NCBI RefSeq assembly: GCF_003386205.1
Contig: NZ_QRDY01000002.1
Coordinates: forward strand, 434,001 to 498,000
Source of the DNA: Cohnella lupini
GTDB lineage: Bacteria > Bacillota > Bacilli > Paenibacillales > Paenibacillaceae
DNA length: 64,000 bases
Direction: 5' to 3'
Shown here piece by piece: positions 27,580 through 36,181 of this stretch. The notes beneath the pieces were generated by a model, which worked only from the letters and a program-made list of their open reading frames with translations, was not told the origin of the DNA and ran no database searches. Position numbers and translations under genes: made by a program. Numbering within the stretch: the stretch's first letter is position 1; every line of letters starts with the position of its first letter.

Positions 27580-29377
27580 GATTTCCTTAGGGCTCGCATC
27601 CTCGTTCCGCAACAAAATGATTCTCATTTTCTTCGCCATTACGATCGTGCCGTTCATTATTTTCGCCTATTACTCTTATATGAAGTCGATCGAAGGAATC
27701 AAAAACGCGAACGCGACGTTCTCGATGAGCTACCTGCAGCAGGCAAAGATGAATTTCGAGACTTATCTGGGACAGTTGAACGATCAGATTAACGACGTGA
27801 TCGGCAACAAGTCGGTCCAGGAATGGTTAGAGCACGAGCCGGCCAGCAGCGACGAGGAAGAATCCTTCGCGGTGAACATGTTAGGCTTGGTATACGCGAA
27901 AATGCCTCAGATCGACGCGATCAGAGTGCGGGTATACCCGCTTGACCCGGCTCTCTACCCGACTTATATGAATACGATGGGCGTCTCTCCTAAGATCGGA
28001 GAGGAAGAATGGTTTCGCATGGCGAAGGCGAGCGTCGTGCCGACGTGGTACTTATCAATGCCGACAAAAGGTCTCTACGGGAGACCTTTGCTTTCGTACG
28101 TCAAACGGTTTACCGGTCTTTACGATCGGAAGCCGCGGGGGATGGTCGTAACGGATCTCGCCGAGGACCATTTAAGAAGGTTCTTTTCCCCTTCCGAGAG
28201 CATGGTTGGTCAGAAATTCCTCGTCGTCGGACAGGATGGCAAGGTGCTGTTCGATTCGTTCGACAACGAGTGGACGGGCATGATCATTCCTTCAAAGAAA
28301 TTTATGCAGATTCGGGAAGTGTACTCCCAAGGGGCGGAGACGCTCTCGATCGAAGGCGATAACATGTTAACCACCTACGTGAGAATGGACAGCGAACCTT
28401 GGACCATCGTCAGCCTCACTCCGTTGCACACATTGACCCATCCGATGAAGGAGATGAACCGCCTACTCGTTCTCTTTCTCGTCGTGTATCTTATCTGTTC
28501 CGTGGGAGTAGTCATCTATATCACTCTTAACTTCACTCATCCCGTCGTTAGGCTCGTACGGCTCATGAGGAAGCTCGAAGTGGGAGATTTCGAGTACAAG
28601 GTGCCCGCGTCGGGTCGCAAGGACGAGATCGGCTGGCTCTATCGCGGATTCGGAAGCATGACGAAGAAGATCGAAGGGTTGATCGAGCAAACGACGAGGT
28701 CGGAGAGAAATAAGAAGGAGCTTGAATTCCAAGTTCTAAGCCACCAGATCAATCCCCATTTTCTGTACAATACGCTTGAATCCATTCGATGGAAAGCGGA
28801 GAATCACGGCCGAACCGATATCGGAGAGATGGTATCCGCGCTAGGCAACCTTCTGCGGCTCAGCTTAAACCAAGGCAAGGACATCACGACGGTCGGACGG
28901 GAAGTCGATCAGGTGAAGGCATACGTCCAAATCGAGCAGGCTCGAATGGGGATGCCGCTCAGGGTGCTTTACTTTTTCGACGACGACGTGTTGGCGCTCC
29001 CTTTCATGAGACTGCTTCTGCAGCCTTTGGTAGAGAATGCGATACAGCATAGCATTCGTGACAATTTCGAGAAGGGAAAAGTGATCTTGTCGGGTTACGT
29101 GGAGGATCAGGATATCGTCATCGAGATTACCGACAACGGCAAAGGGATTCCTCCCGCCGTGCTAACGCAGCTTGATACCGAGAAAGAAGCCGGCAAAGGA
29201 GCGCGAAGGCAAGGAGTCGGACTCCGAAACGTAAACGAGCGGCTTAAGCTCTATTTCGGCAATCATTATAAGCTGATGATCGAAACCGGCGAAGGCATGG
29301 GAACGAAGATCACGATCAGGCATCCGATCTTGGAGCCGGTGGGGGAAGAAGAGGAACGGCGTAGCGAGGGAGCCTGA
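27572..29377 (+). CDS. YesM-type sensor histidine kinase
   Basis: 601 residues: transmembrane helix about 15-35, extracytoplasmic sensing domain (Cache-like) to about 300, second helix about 300-320, HAMP about 320-370, then the His_kinase (PF06580) motif HQINPHFLYNTLESI with H396, and an HATPase domain with N-box LVENAIQHSI, DNGKGIPP and GVGLRNVNERL. It would sense an oligosaccharide or a loaded binding protein and phosphorylate the overlapping YesN gene product. Confidence 0.92.
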   Translation: MIKISLGLASSFRNKMILIFFAITIVPFIIFAYYSYMKSIEGIKNANATFSMSYLQQAKMNFETYLGQLNDQINDVIGNKSVQEWLEHEPASSDEEESFAVNMLGLVYAKMPQIDAIRVRVYPLDPALYPTYMNTMGVSPKIGEEEWFRMAKASVVPTWYLSMPTKGLYGRPLLSYVKRFTGLYDRKPRGMVVTDLAEDHLRRFFSPSESMVGQKFLVVGQDGKVLFDSFDNEWTGMIIPSKKFMQIREVYSQGAETLSIEGDNMLTTYVRMDSEPWTIVSLTPLHTLTHPMKEMNRLLVLFLVVYLICSVGVVIYITLNFTHPVVRLVRLMRKLEVGDFEYKVPASGRKDEIGWLYRGFGSMTKKIEGLIEQTTRSERNKKELEFQVLSHQINPHFLYNTLESIRWKAENHGRTDIGEMVSALGNLLRLSLNQGKDITTVGREVDQVKAYVQIEQARMGMPLRVLYFFDDDVLALPFMRLLLQPLVENAIQHSIRDNFEKGKVILSGYVEDQDIVIEITDNGKGIPPAVLTQLDTEKEAGKGARRQGVGLRNVNERLKLYFGNHYKLMIETGEGMGTKITIRHPILEPVGEEEERRSEGA

Positions 29378-29389
29378 GGGCTTCCTCGC
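29364..29389 (+). terminator. Hairpin overlapping the kinase stop codon
   Basis: GCGAGGGAGCC pairs with GGCTTCCTCGC (one G-T pair) around TGAG, which includes the stop codon. There is no T-run; it merges directly into the repeat array. Confidence 0.4.
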
Positions 29390-29800
29390 TATAGTCGGTT
29401 ATATCGACTATAGCGAGTACGACTTGCGAGCCAACATGCGAGTCCCGCTGGTATAGTCGGTTTTACCGACTAAAACGAGCGCAAACATGCGCCGAACATG
29501 AGAGCCGCGCAGCCAAAGTCGGTTATTCCGACTATAACGAGCACGACATGGGAGCCCCCTGCGCCAAAGTCGGTTATTCCGACTATAACGAGCACAGACA
29601 AGAGAGCCCCCTTCGCCAAAGTCGCTTTCTCCGACTATAACGAGCACAGACAAGAGAGCCCCCTGCGCCAAAGTCGCTTTCTCCGACTATAACGAGCGCA
29701 GACAAGAGAGTCCATCGCACCAAAGTCGCTTTTTCCGACTATAATGAGCGCAGACAAGAAAGCCCCTAACGCCCAAGCCGCTTTTCCGACTATATTCGAG
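29385..29800. repeat. Palindromic-core tandem array, eight units, mixed 62- and 51/52-bp spacing
   Basis: Cores begin at 29393, 29455, 29517, 29568, 29620, 29672, 29724 and (degenerate) 29776. The spacings are 62, 62, 51, 52, 52, 52 and 52, so one array contains both unit lengths seen elsewhere. The core is AGTCGGTTATTCCGACTATAACGAGC-like (later copies AGTCGCTTTCTCCGAC, which breaks the stem). The flank ACAAGAGAGCCCC is locus-specific. It lies in a convergent gap between a plus-strand kinase and a minus-strand mannosidase; no gene is seen. Confidence 0.88.
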
Positions 29801-29922
29801 CCAAAGATGCACAGAAAAAAGAAACTGGAATGCAAGGAGGCAGTCGTGGAGGGAGAATGCTCGAAATATTCGAACAACTCCCTCCATCAACCGCCCCTGC
29901 TTACCGATTGCTACTCTCGATT

Positions 29923-32694
29923 CTATTTCTTCAAGCCGACGGTCAATATTTCATAAGCTCCGATAGGTGTTACTTTGCTGCTTTTTGCCTCCGACGCGGT
30001 AACGGTTGCCCTTGAAATGGCCTCGTACTCTATACTGGTCTCGTCTTCTAATATGTTGCTCAAGTAAGCCTCCGCGACATTTGCCGTATGAAGCCGAATT
30101 ACGCTAGATGCTCCCGTAACGTTGTACCATCTTGCCATCCAATCTCCCCGTTGTTCGTTCGTTTTCAGGCTGGAGAAGAGAACGCCATCCCCATCCCAAC
30201 GGATAAACTCGTAGCGCGGAGGAAGTGTCCCAGCGTGGAGGCCAGTCTGGCAAGGAGTGACGGGAACCGCGAAACGGTGAGCCTCCCGATATGCGGCGAT
30301 CCGGTCATGTCCGCCATGCGGAACGATCGTCCATTCCCCGAAATGACGCCCGAGACATTGGGCTTCCGGAGTCGGGAATACGCCCCAGTCTCCAAGCTCG
30401 CCGACGGAACGAAGCAGCGTTACCGCGATCGTGTTGTTCCCGTCTTGCAATACCTCGTATTCGTTCAAGCCTTTTCCGGCGACGGTTAACCCGCGACCGT
30501 CTTCGTGAACGTCTACGAAAGCTTGCATGTGATGGCAATAGCTAGGGTTCCGCCATTCCGCCGAAGGAACGTTCTGCCGCTCGGCCACCTCGAAGATCGA
30601 ATCGGCGAAGTGGGTGGACGCTTGCACGCCGGTCGGATATAAAACGCGAATCCGATGATCTTGGGCCGGATTATCGAAGGAGACTTGCACTCGCACGCTT
30701 CTGCCCAGTCGCTCTAAGCTAATGCGGGTAACCAAACTAAGCGTGACGAGGCTCTTCGATCGTCCGGATTTCCGTTCGAGAATCGAAACCATCGTCCGGA
30801 CTTCTCGTTCAAGCAACTCGTCCGCGGATAAAGGGATCTCCATACTCTGGACGATTTCAATCGTCGCACGAGAAGGAGTGTCCTCGACGATGCGAACGAG
30901 CGCGGGGTTTCCTCTCGTCGTAATAGGAAGATCGCCATCCGGCTGCCTGAATATATATTCGTTACCGATATCGCCCACGTTCTCGTAATGGCCCATACCC
31001 TCGAACAACTGGCCGCTTGCCTTGTCAAGCACTGCGATGCCGCCGTCTTGCTCTACCGTTACGCGAAGGTAGGCGTTTTCCAGCGCGGAAGGGCCGACAA
31101 TTAAGGAATTTCCGGAATCCCTATCCTGACCGCGAGCGCGTGTCGCATCGGGAATCCAAGCGAACGTCGCGTAACCCATAGCGGGGAGCTCCCCCGTCTC
31201 GAAGGTCAACTTCAAAGCTCTCGCCATATAAGGCTGCCTGAACTTGTCGTCCGGCAGGTCGTATCCGAATCTGACACCCAAGTCTTCTGCAACAAAGTCG
31301 ATTCGAGCTCCCAGATGGTTGACTAGGAAACCGTCTGCATGCGTTCGTAGCCTCACTTCTTCCGCGACTTGAACGGGATTCTCGCTCTGCTTGAAGTAGC
31401 GTCTGGACCACTCGACCTCCACCGTAACGACGGACGATCCCTCGTAGCCGCTCGAATTAAACACGACAAAAGGCGTTGCGTCTCGACTCAACTCTTCGAA
31501 ACCCGAAGTATCGACCCGATCGCTCAAATACTTCGCGCTCTCCTGAACGATAGCCTTGGCTACCTCCATGCTTTTGGCGAAACGGATCTCCATCTCGCGA
31601 TAGACCTCGTCGACGCTGCAGCCGCAGATGCTGTCGTGAGGATGGTTCTGCATGAGCGTTTTCCACGAGTATTGAAGCAGCGCATGAGGGTAAGGCTTGC
31701 CTTCGCCGGACGCGAAAGTCGCCAACGGCTCGGCGATTTTCTCGAGCAGCGTCTGATTCCGCTGGTTCAGCTGCTTGATCGGGACACGGGCCGACGCCGT
31801 GTTGACCAGGCTGAACCAGCCGTCCGTTTTCTGTCCACGCAGCTCTCCTCGCGTCACGCTAAGCTTAGGCGGCAAGGAGGCGAAGACGTCGTTGATATAA
31901 TCGTCGAAGTTGGAATGTATGAATTCATGCTCGGGATACAGCTCGCGGGCTACCCGTAGCGCTTCCGAAAGATTTGTCTGCACGGGCTGATGATCGCAAC
32001 CGTTCATGAGCAGCAAATGCTGGGTTGAGGCATAACGGTTGGCGCTATCGATCCGATGATCCCAATAGAGCTTGGCCTCGGCAGGGTCCACGGGGATTTC
32101 CATGCCGTTGTTATACCAATTGGCGAACAAGATGCCTAGCACCCGCGAGCCATCCGGAGATTCCCACATCAACTCGGAGAACGGGGATTCCAGGTTGGAG
32201 TCTTCCCCGACTTGGTTGTTGAAGCCCGTGGCTTTGACTCCGCGTCCGAAAACCGCATTGTTGATGCCGGCTTGCTTAAGCAACTGGGGAGCTTGCCCCA
32301 TGTTGCCGAAGGAATCCGGGAAGTAGCCCAGCTTGGATACCGGTCCGAACCCGGCAGCGTCGCGGTGGCCGATCTGAAGATTGCGGACGTTCGCTTCGCT
32401 GCTCGTTAGAAATTCGTCCTGAAGAACGTACCAAGGCCCCGCCGAGATTTTCTCCTCCTTGCACAAACGCTGCAGAAGCTCTCTTTTCTCCGGATATACT
32501 TGCAAATAATCTTCTAGAACGATCGTTTGGCCATCCAAATAAAAGCTGCGAAAATCCGGGTCCGACTCGAAAGTATCGAGCAGAACGTCCATTGTCTGGA
32601 TGAGCTTCACATGGTGGGCTTCGTATGGCATATACCATTCCCTGTCCCAGTGGGTATGGGAAATGACGTGGATGACCCGTTTCGGCGTGCTCAT
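29923..32694 (-). CDS. GH38 alpha-mannosidase
   Basis: 923 residues, no signal peptide. N-terminal GH38 catalytic domain: zinc ligands H15 and D17 in SHTHWDREW and nucleophile D127 in GYFPDSFGNMGQ, with WGNEM-type variations further on; then the alpha-mannosidase middle three-helix domain and long beta-sandwich C-terminal domains. It would trim alpha-mannose from imported manno-oligosaccharides or N-glycan fragments. It is divergent from a secreted GH71/99-like protein; together they suggest a yeast/fungal mannan or glycoprotein target (inference). Confidence 0.92.
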   Translation of the reverse strand: MSTPKRVIHVISHTHWDREWYMPYEAHHVKLIQTMDVLLDTFESDPDFRSFYLDGQTIVLEDYLQVYPEKRELLQRLCKEEKISAGPWYVLQDEFLTSSEANVRNLQIGHRDAAGFGPVSKLGYFPDSFGNMGQAPQLLKQAGINNAVFGRGVKATGFNNQVGEDSNLESPFSELMWESPDGSRVLGILFANWYNNGMEIPVDPAEAKLYWDHRIDSANRYASTQHLLLMNGCDHQPVQTNLSEALRVARELYPEHEFIHSNFDDYINDVFASLPPKLSVTRGELRGQKTDGWFSLVNTASARVPIKQLNQRNQTLLEKIAEPLATFASGEGKPYPHALLQYSWKTLMQNHPHDSICGCSVDEVYREMEIRFAKSMEVAKAIVQESAKYLSDRVDTSGFEELSRDATPFVVFNSSGYEGSSVVTVEVEWSRRYFKQSENPVQVAEEVRLRTHADGFLVNHLGARIDFVAEDLGVRFGYDLPDDKFRQPYMARALKLTFETGELPAMGYATFAWIPDATRARGQDRDSGNSLIVGPSALENAYLRVTVEQDGGIAVLDKASGQLFEGMGHYENVGDIGNEYIFRQPDGDLPITTRGNPALVRIVEDTPSRATIEIVQSMEIPLSADELLEREVRTMVSILERKSGRSKSLVTLSLVTRISLERLGRSVRVQVSFDNPAQDHRIRVLYPTGVQASTHFADSIFEVAERQNVPSAEWRNPSYCHHMQAFVDVHEDGRGLTVAGKGLNEYEVLQDGNNTIAVTLLRSVGELGDWGVFPTPEAQCLGRHFGEWTIVPHGGHDRIAAYREAHRFAVPVTPCQTGLHAGTLPPRYEFIRWDGDGVLFSSLKTNEQRGDWMARWYNVTGASSVIRLHTANVAEAYLSNILEDETSIEYEAISRATVTASEAKSSKVTPIGAYEILTVGLKK

Positions 32695-33103
32695 GAGGGT
32701 GCCTCATTTCTATGAATAGAGTTGGATATACATGGTAATTGTACGGGAGCGCACCTCTTCCGACAATAAGAGAATAGTAAACTTTATGGTTGGATCTTGG
32801 CGTCCGGTTGTCTGCGAGAAAATGGATAGGAATCTCATGGTAAATTTTAAGATTGACTCCTATTTAATGGGCTAGCGATCATATAAGATTTTTTTGAGAG
32901 GGCGAGTTCATTTTTGAAAGCCCTTTCACGGCTACTAAAAGTCCGAAGGAAGGTGGTGGGAAAAAGAGAATCGAGTCGGATATAGAGTACGGGTAGCGGA
33001 GAAAAGGAGGGATGTTCGGCACAGTAACCGCGAGTGGCAAAGGTATGCATTGCATTCATTGCATTATTTGCAGGCATTTCATATTCGAGGAGGGTAATTA
33101 TTC
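32695..33103. other. Divergent regulatory gap between mannosidase and secreted CBM6 protein
   Basis: No gene is seen in these 409 bp. It contains a TTTAAGATT element at 32846-32854, a cre-like palindrome at 32915-32928, the ribosome-site-like AAGGAAGGTGGT near 32955-32966, and an imperfect GCATT repeat cluster around 33043-33075 just before the ribosome site GAGGAGGG of the 33104 gene. This implies a long leader. Confidence 0.5.
32915..32928 (+). promoter_or_regulatory. cre-like palindrome
   Basis: TGAAAGCCCTTTCA is a perfect inverted repeat and matches the cre consensus except for one base at the central CG (CC here). It lies 176 bp upstream of the secreted CBM6 protein start. Confidence 0.4.
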
Positions 33104-35200
33104 ATGAGCATTCATAATCCGTTTTCCGGAAGAAGATTAGTCCTCGTTTGGTCATTGGTGGTCGCGTTCGTCCTTGCCCAGTTTACGTTCTCGCCGTCCG
33201 TCGCTTCCGCGGCTTCGGCGTACAACCAGATCAACGCGTCGGGCTATAGCAGCCAGTCCGGAATTCAGCTAGAGGCTTCCAGCGAAGGAGGACAGAACGT
33301 CGCCTTCATCGATAACAACGACTATATCGCCTTTACGAACATCGATTTCGGAAGCGGCGCGACCTCTTTCCAGGCTCGGGTGGCGAGCAACGCGAGCGGA
33401 GGGAACATCGAGATCAGGCTGGATAGCTTAACGGGAACGCTCGTCGGGACTTGCGCGGTACCCGGTACGGGAGGCTGGCAGAATTGGACGACCCAGACCT
33501 GCTCGTTAAGCGGTAATGCGAGCGGAGTGCATACCCTGTATTTGAAATTCACGGGAGGAAGCGGGAATCTGTTCAACATTCTGTGGTCCAAATTCGTCAG
33601 CGGCCTTTCCGCCTTCAACCAAATCGAGGCGGAGGCATACTCCAGCCAATTAGGAATTCAGACGGAGGCTGCGAGCGAGGGAGGTCAAAATGTCGGCTGG
33701 ATCGACAATGCGGATTACCTGGCTTTTAACGGGGTCAATTTCGGAAGCGGCGCGACGTCCTTCCAAGCACGAGTAGCCAGCAACGCGGCCGGCGGCAATA
33801 TCGAGGTCAGGTTGGACAGCTTGGGGGGAACCCTGGCCGGAACGTGCGCGGTGACGGGAACGGGCGGATGGCAGAATTGGGTTACCAAGACTTGCGCAAT
33901 CTCCAACGTGACGGGAGTCCACAACGTGTACTTCAAGTTTACGGGAGGAGCAGGCAATCTGTTCAACGTCAATTGGTTTAAGTTCGGCACGACGACTCCG
34001 CCGGTTGGCGGCGGCGACGTCGTAGGCAAAATTTTCGCGGGATACCAAGGGTGGTTTAACTCCGCGGGAGATAACTCTCCTAACAGCGGATGGGTTCACT
34101 GGTCCAAGAACAGCAGCGCGCCGACCGCCAACTCCAACGTGAACTTCGAGCTTTATCCGGACATCCGCGAATATTCGAAGCTCTATCAGACGAATCTCGC
34201 GAATTTCGGAAACGGAACGCAGGCGAAGCTATTTTCCTCCTATGACCAAGAAACCGTCAATAAGCACTTCGAATGGATGCAGACTTACAATATCGACGGC
34301 GCGGCCTTGCAGCGGTTCGGGGCGGACGAGAGCGATACGCCGAACAATTGGAAAACGAACCGGGATAGCGTAGCCGTTAAGGTTAAAAACGCGGCGGAAA
34401 CGTACAATCGCAAATTTTACGTCATGTACGACATTACGGGCATGAACGCAAGCAATTGGCTCAACGCGGTTAAGCACGACTGGACGACGAATATCGTGAA
34501 TAACATGAATCTGACGGGTTCCTCCGCGTACGCGAGACAAGACGGCAAAATCGTCGTGTGCATATGGGGCATCGGATTCACGGACCGTCCGGGAACGGCG
34601 GCCGAGCATGCGAACCTTATCAGTTGGTTCAAAAATCAAGGCGTGTACGTGATCGGAGGCGTGCCGACTTATTGGAGAACGGGCAACAACGATTCGAAAT
34701 CCGATTTCATGAGCGTATACGAGTCGTTAGACATGCTATCCCCATGGTTCGTAGGACGTTTCGGCCGCAATGGCACCAGCGATGTGGATGCCTATAAAGC
34801 GAGCCAGTACGGACCGGATTTCACGTATACGCAGCAGCGCAATATCGCTTACCAGCCCGTCATCTGGCCGGGGTCGGCATGGTCGAACATGACCGGCGGG
34901 CCGCGGAACGAGAATCCGCGCCTTCACGGAGATTTCATGTGGCGGCAAGCCTACAACATGAAGGATCTAGGGATTAACACGGGATATATCGCGATGTTCG
35001 ACGAGTACGACGAAGGCACCGCCATCGCCAAAATCGCCGAGAACAGCTCGATGATCCCGACCAATCAATATTTCCTTACGCTTGACGTCGACGGAGTAGC
35101 GTTGTCCTCGGACTTCTATCTCCGGCTCGCGGGGGATATTACGAGACTCTTTAAAGGGCAGATTCCGTTAACGGTCGCGCATCCGACGAGCCATCAATAA
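33104..35200 (+). CDS. Secreted protein: two CBM6 domains plus GH71/99-like catalytic domain
   Basis: 698 residues. Signal peptide about 1-35 (ends VASAAS). Two CBM6-type beta-sandwich repeats at about 38-165 and 168-300, each with the aromatic/Asn pattern EGGQNVGWIDNADYLAFNGV and a GVHNVYFKFTGG close. From about 308 to 690 is a TIM-barrel-like domain starting GKIFAGYQGWF that I recognise as GH71/99-like (bacterial relatives are annotated as xylosidase/arabinosidase or endo-mannanase-like). Candidate acidic residues occur in DEYDEG. It would bind and cut a polysaccharide outside the cell. Start follows GAGGAGGG. Substrate is inferred only from the neighbouring GH38 gene. Confidence 0.8.
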   Translation: MSIHNPFSGRRLVLVWSLVVAFVLAQFTFSPSVASAASAYNQINASGYSSQSGIQLEASSEGGQNVAFIDNNDYIAFTNIDFGSGATSFQARVASNASGGNIEIRLDSLTGTLVGTCAVPGTGGWQNWTTQTCSLSGNASGVHTLYLKFTGGSGNLFNILWSKFVSGLSAFNQIEAEAYSSQLGIQTEAASEGGQNVGWIDNADYLAFNGVNFGSGATSFQARVASNAAGGNIEVRLDSLGGTLAGTCAVTGTGGWQNWVTKTCAISNVTGVHNVYFKFTGGAGNLFNVNWFKFGTTTPPVGGGDVVGKIFAGYQGWFNSAGDNSPNSGWVHWSKNSSAPTANSNVNFELYPDIREYSKLYQTNLANFGNGTQAKLFSSYDQETVNKHFEWMQTYNIDGAALQRFGADESDTPNNWKTNRDSVAVKVKNAAETYNRKFYVMYDITGMNASNWLNAVKHDWTTNIVNNMNLTGSSAYARQDGKIVVCIWGIGFTDRPGTAAEHANLISWFKNQGVYVIGGVPTYWRTGNNDSKSDFMSVYESLDMLSPWFVGRFGRNGTSDVDAYKASQYGPDFTYTQQRNIAYQPVIWPGSAWSNMTGGPRNENPRLHGDFMWRQAYNMKDLGINTGYIAMFDEYDEGTAIAKIAENSSMIPTNQYFLTLDVDGVALSSDFYLRLAGDITRLFKGQIPLTVAHPTSHQ

Positions 35201-35212
35201 TTCGTCGGCGAG

Positions 35213-35251
35213 CGGTTCCCGGGCTAGCTAGTTACCCGGGAACCGTTTTTT
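35213..35251 (+). terminator. Strong rho-independent terminator
   Basis: CGGTTCCCGGG (35213-35223) pairs exactly with CCCGGGAACCG (35235-35245), followed by six T. It ends the secreted CBM6 gene just before the repeat array. Confidence 0.9.
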
Positions 35252-35294
35252 CATGTTCTCGGAAAGGCGAACGGACGTCTGTCCATAGCGGGTA

Positions 35295-35790
35295 CCTTCC
35301 GGAATGTCTCACGATAGTCGGATTCTCCGACTATGAGATTCGCAAAGATCCGGAATGTCCCACCATAGTCGGATTCTCCGACTATGAGATTCGCAAAGTT
35401 CCGGAATGTCTCACCATAATCGGATTCTCCGACTATGAGATTCGCAAAGTTCCGGAATGTCCCATCATAGTCGGATTCTCCGACTATGAGATTCGCAAAG
35501 ATCCGGAATGTCTCACGATAGTCGGATTCTCCGACTATGAGATTCGCAAAGATCCGGAATGTCCCACCATAGTCGGATTCTCCGACTATGAGATTCGCAA
35601 AGTTGATGGATGCCCCACCATAGTCGGATTCTCCGACTATGAGATTCGCAAAGTTCCGGAATGTCTCACCATAGTCGGATTCTCCGACTATGAGATTCGC
35701 AAAGTTCCGGAATGCCCCACCATAGTCGGATTCTCCGACTATGAGATTCGCAAAGTTACTGGATGTCCCACCATAGTCGGTTTCCGTTGT
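35295..35790. repeat. Ten-unit array, exact 51-bp period, 10-bp-stem palindromes
   Basis: Cores start at 35314, 35365, 35416, 35467, 35518, 35569, 35620, 35671, 35722 and 35773, exactly 51 bp apart with no length variation. In most units CATAGTCGGA, loop TTC and its complement make a 9-10-bp stem; the third has one change (ATAATCGGA) and the last is degraded. The linker GAGATTCGCAAAGNTCCGGA varies slightly. No leader, no spacer diversity and no cas gene, so it is not CRISPR. It lies downstream of a terminator and contains no gene. Confidence 0.95.
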
Positions 35791-35952
35791 ACTCGCGCGG
35801 CCAAAAAGAACCGAGGGCGACTAACGCACGGTATTCGTCGCAAACAGGATAGCCACGTACCGGAAAATTTAAGAACGCCTCATGTTGAAGTTGTTACGGA
35901 AATTATAAGATAGCGTAGAAAATCGAAATCGAAGTCAGATGAAACAAATAAA

Positions 35953-35966
35953 TGAAAGCACTTACA
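35953..35966 (+). promoter_or_regulatory. cre-like site upstream of the surface-protein/sortase pair
   Basis: TGAAAGCACTTACA matches TGWAARCGYTWNCW at 13 of 14 positions. It is about 215 bp upstream of the first gene, consistent with a long leader. Confidence 0.45.
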
Positions 35967-35971
35967 ATCTG

Positions 35972-36053
35972 CCGGTCAGGGTCACTAAGGAGGTGGTAGG
36001 TTAGACCTCGGGCGATTTTTCATCCCGAGGTAGGCGGGCGATACCGCAACCTC
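35972..36053 (+). promoter_or_regulatory. Structured leader with mutually exclusive hairpins (switch candidate)
   Basis: Three stems can form. A: GAGGT (35990-35994) with ACCTC (36005-36009). B: CCTCGGG (36006-36012) with CCCGAGG (36024-36030). C: GAGGT (36027-36031) with ACCTC (36049-36053), containing an inner GCGG/CCGC stem (36034-36037/36044-36047). B shares bases with both A and C, so A+C and B exclude each other, the architecture of an attenuator or riboswitch. Stem A would hide an AAGGAGG element. It does not match the c-di-GMP-I or other riboswitch consensus I know. Confidence 0.4.
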
Positions 36054-36076
36054 ATTCGCGCATCGGGCAAAAAGCT

Positions 36077-36133
36077 CGAAGCACAGTACGAAGCGACATC
36101 TCGAAGCGACCGGCTAAAGCAAGAGCTCGAAGC
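36077..36133 (+). repeat. 12-13-nt periodic CGAAGC repeat in the leader
   Basis: CGAAGC occurs at 36077, 36089, 36102, (TAAAGC at 36115) and 36128, so spaced 12, 13, 13 and 13 nt, just upstream of the surface-protein start. The AGCTCGAAGCA copies at the two ends are almost identical. Function unknown. Confidence 0.5.
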
Positions 36134-36181
36134 AAACGTCTAACGCAAGAACGTACTTCAAACCCAAAAGGAGCGTAAAAA

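Noticed and set aside
35295..35790. CRISPR array (regular repeats of constant period)
   Set aside because: Both the palindromic part and the intervening part are nearly identical in every unit, so there are no diverse spacers; no cas genes are present. The same holds for the arrays at 22.6-24.7 and 50.3-51.2 kb.
35972..36060. Cyclic-di-GMP-I (GEMM) riboswitch
   Set aside because: GGTAGGCGGGCGATACC resembles the second GEMM hairpin, but the first helix with its conserved GCAAA-type joining region is absent at the expected place.
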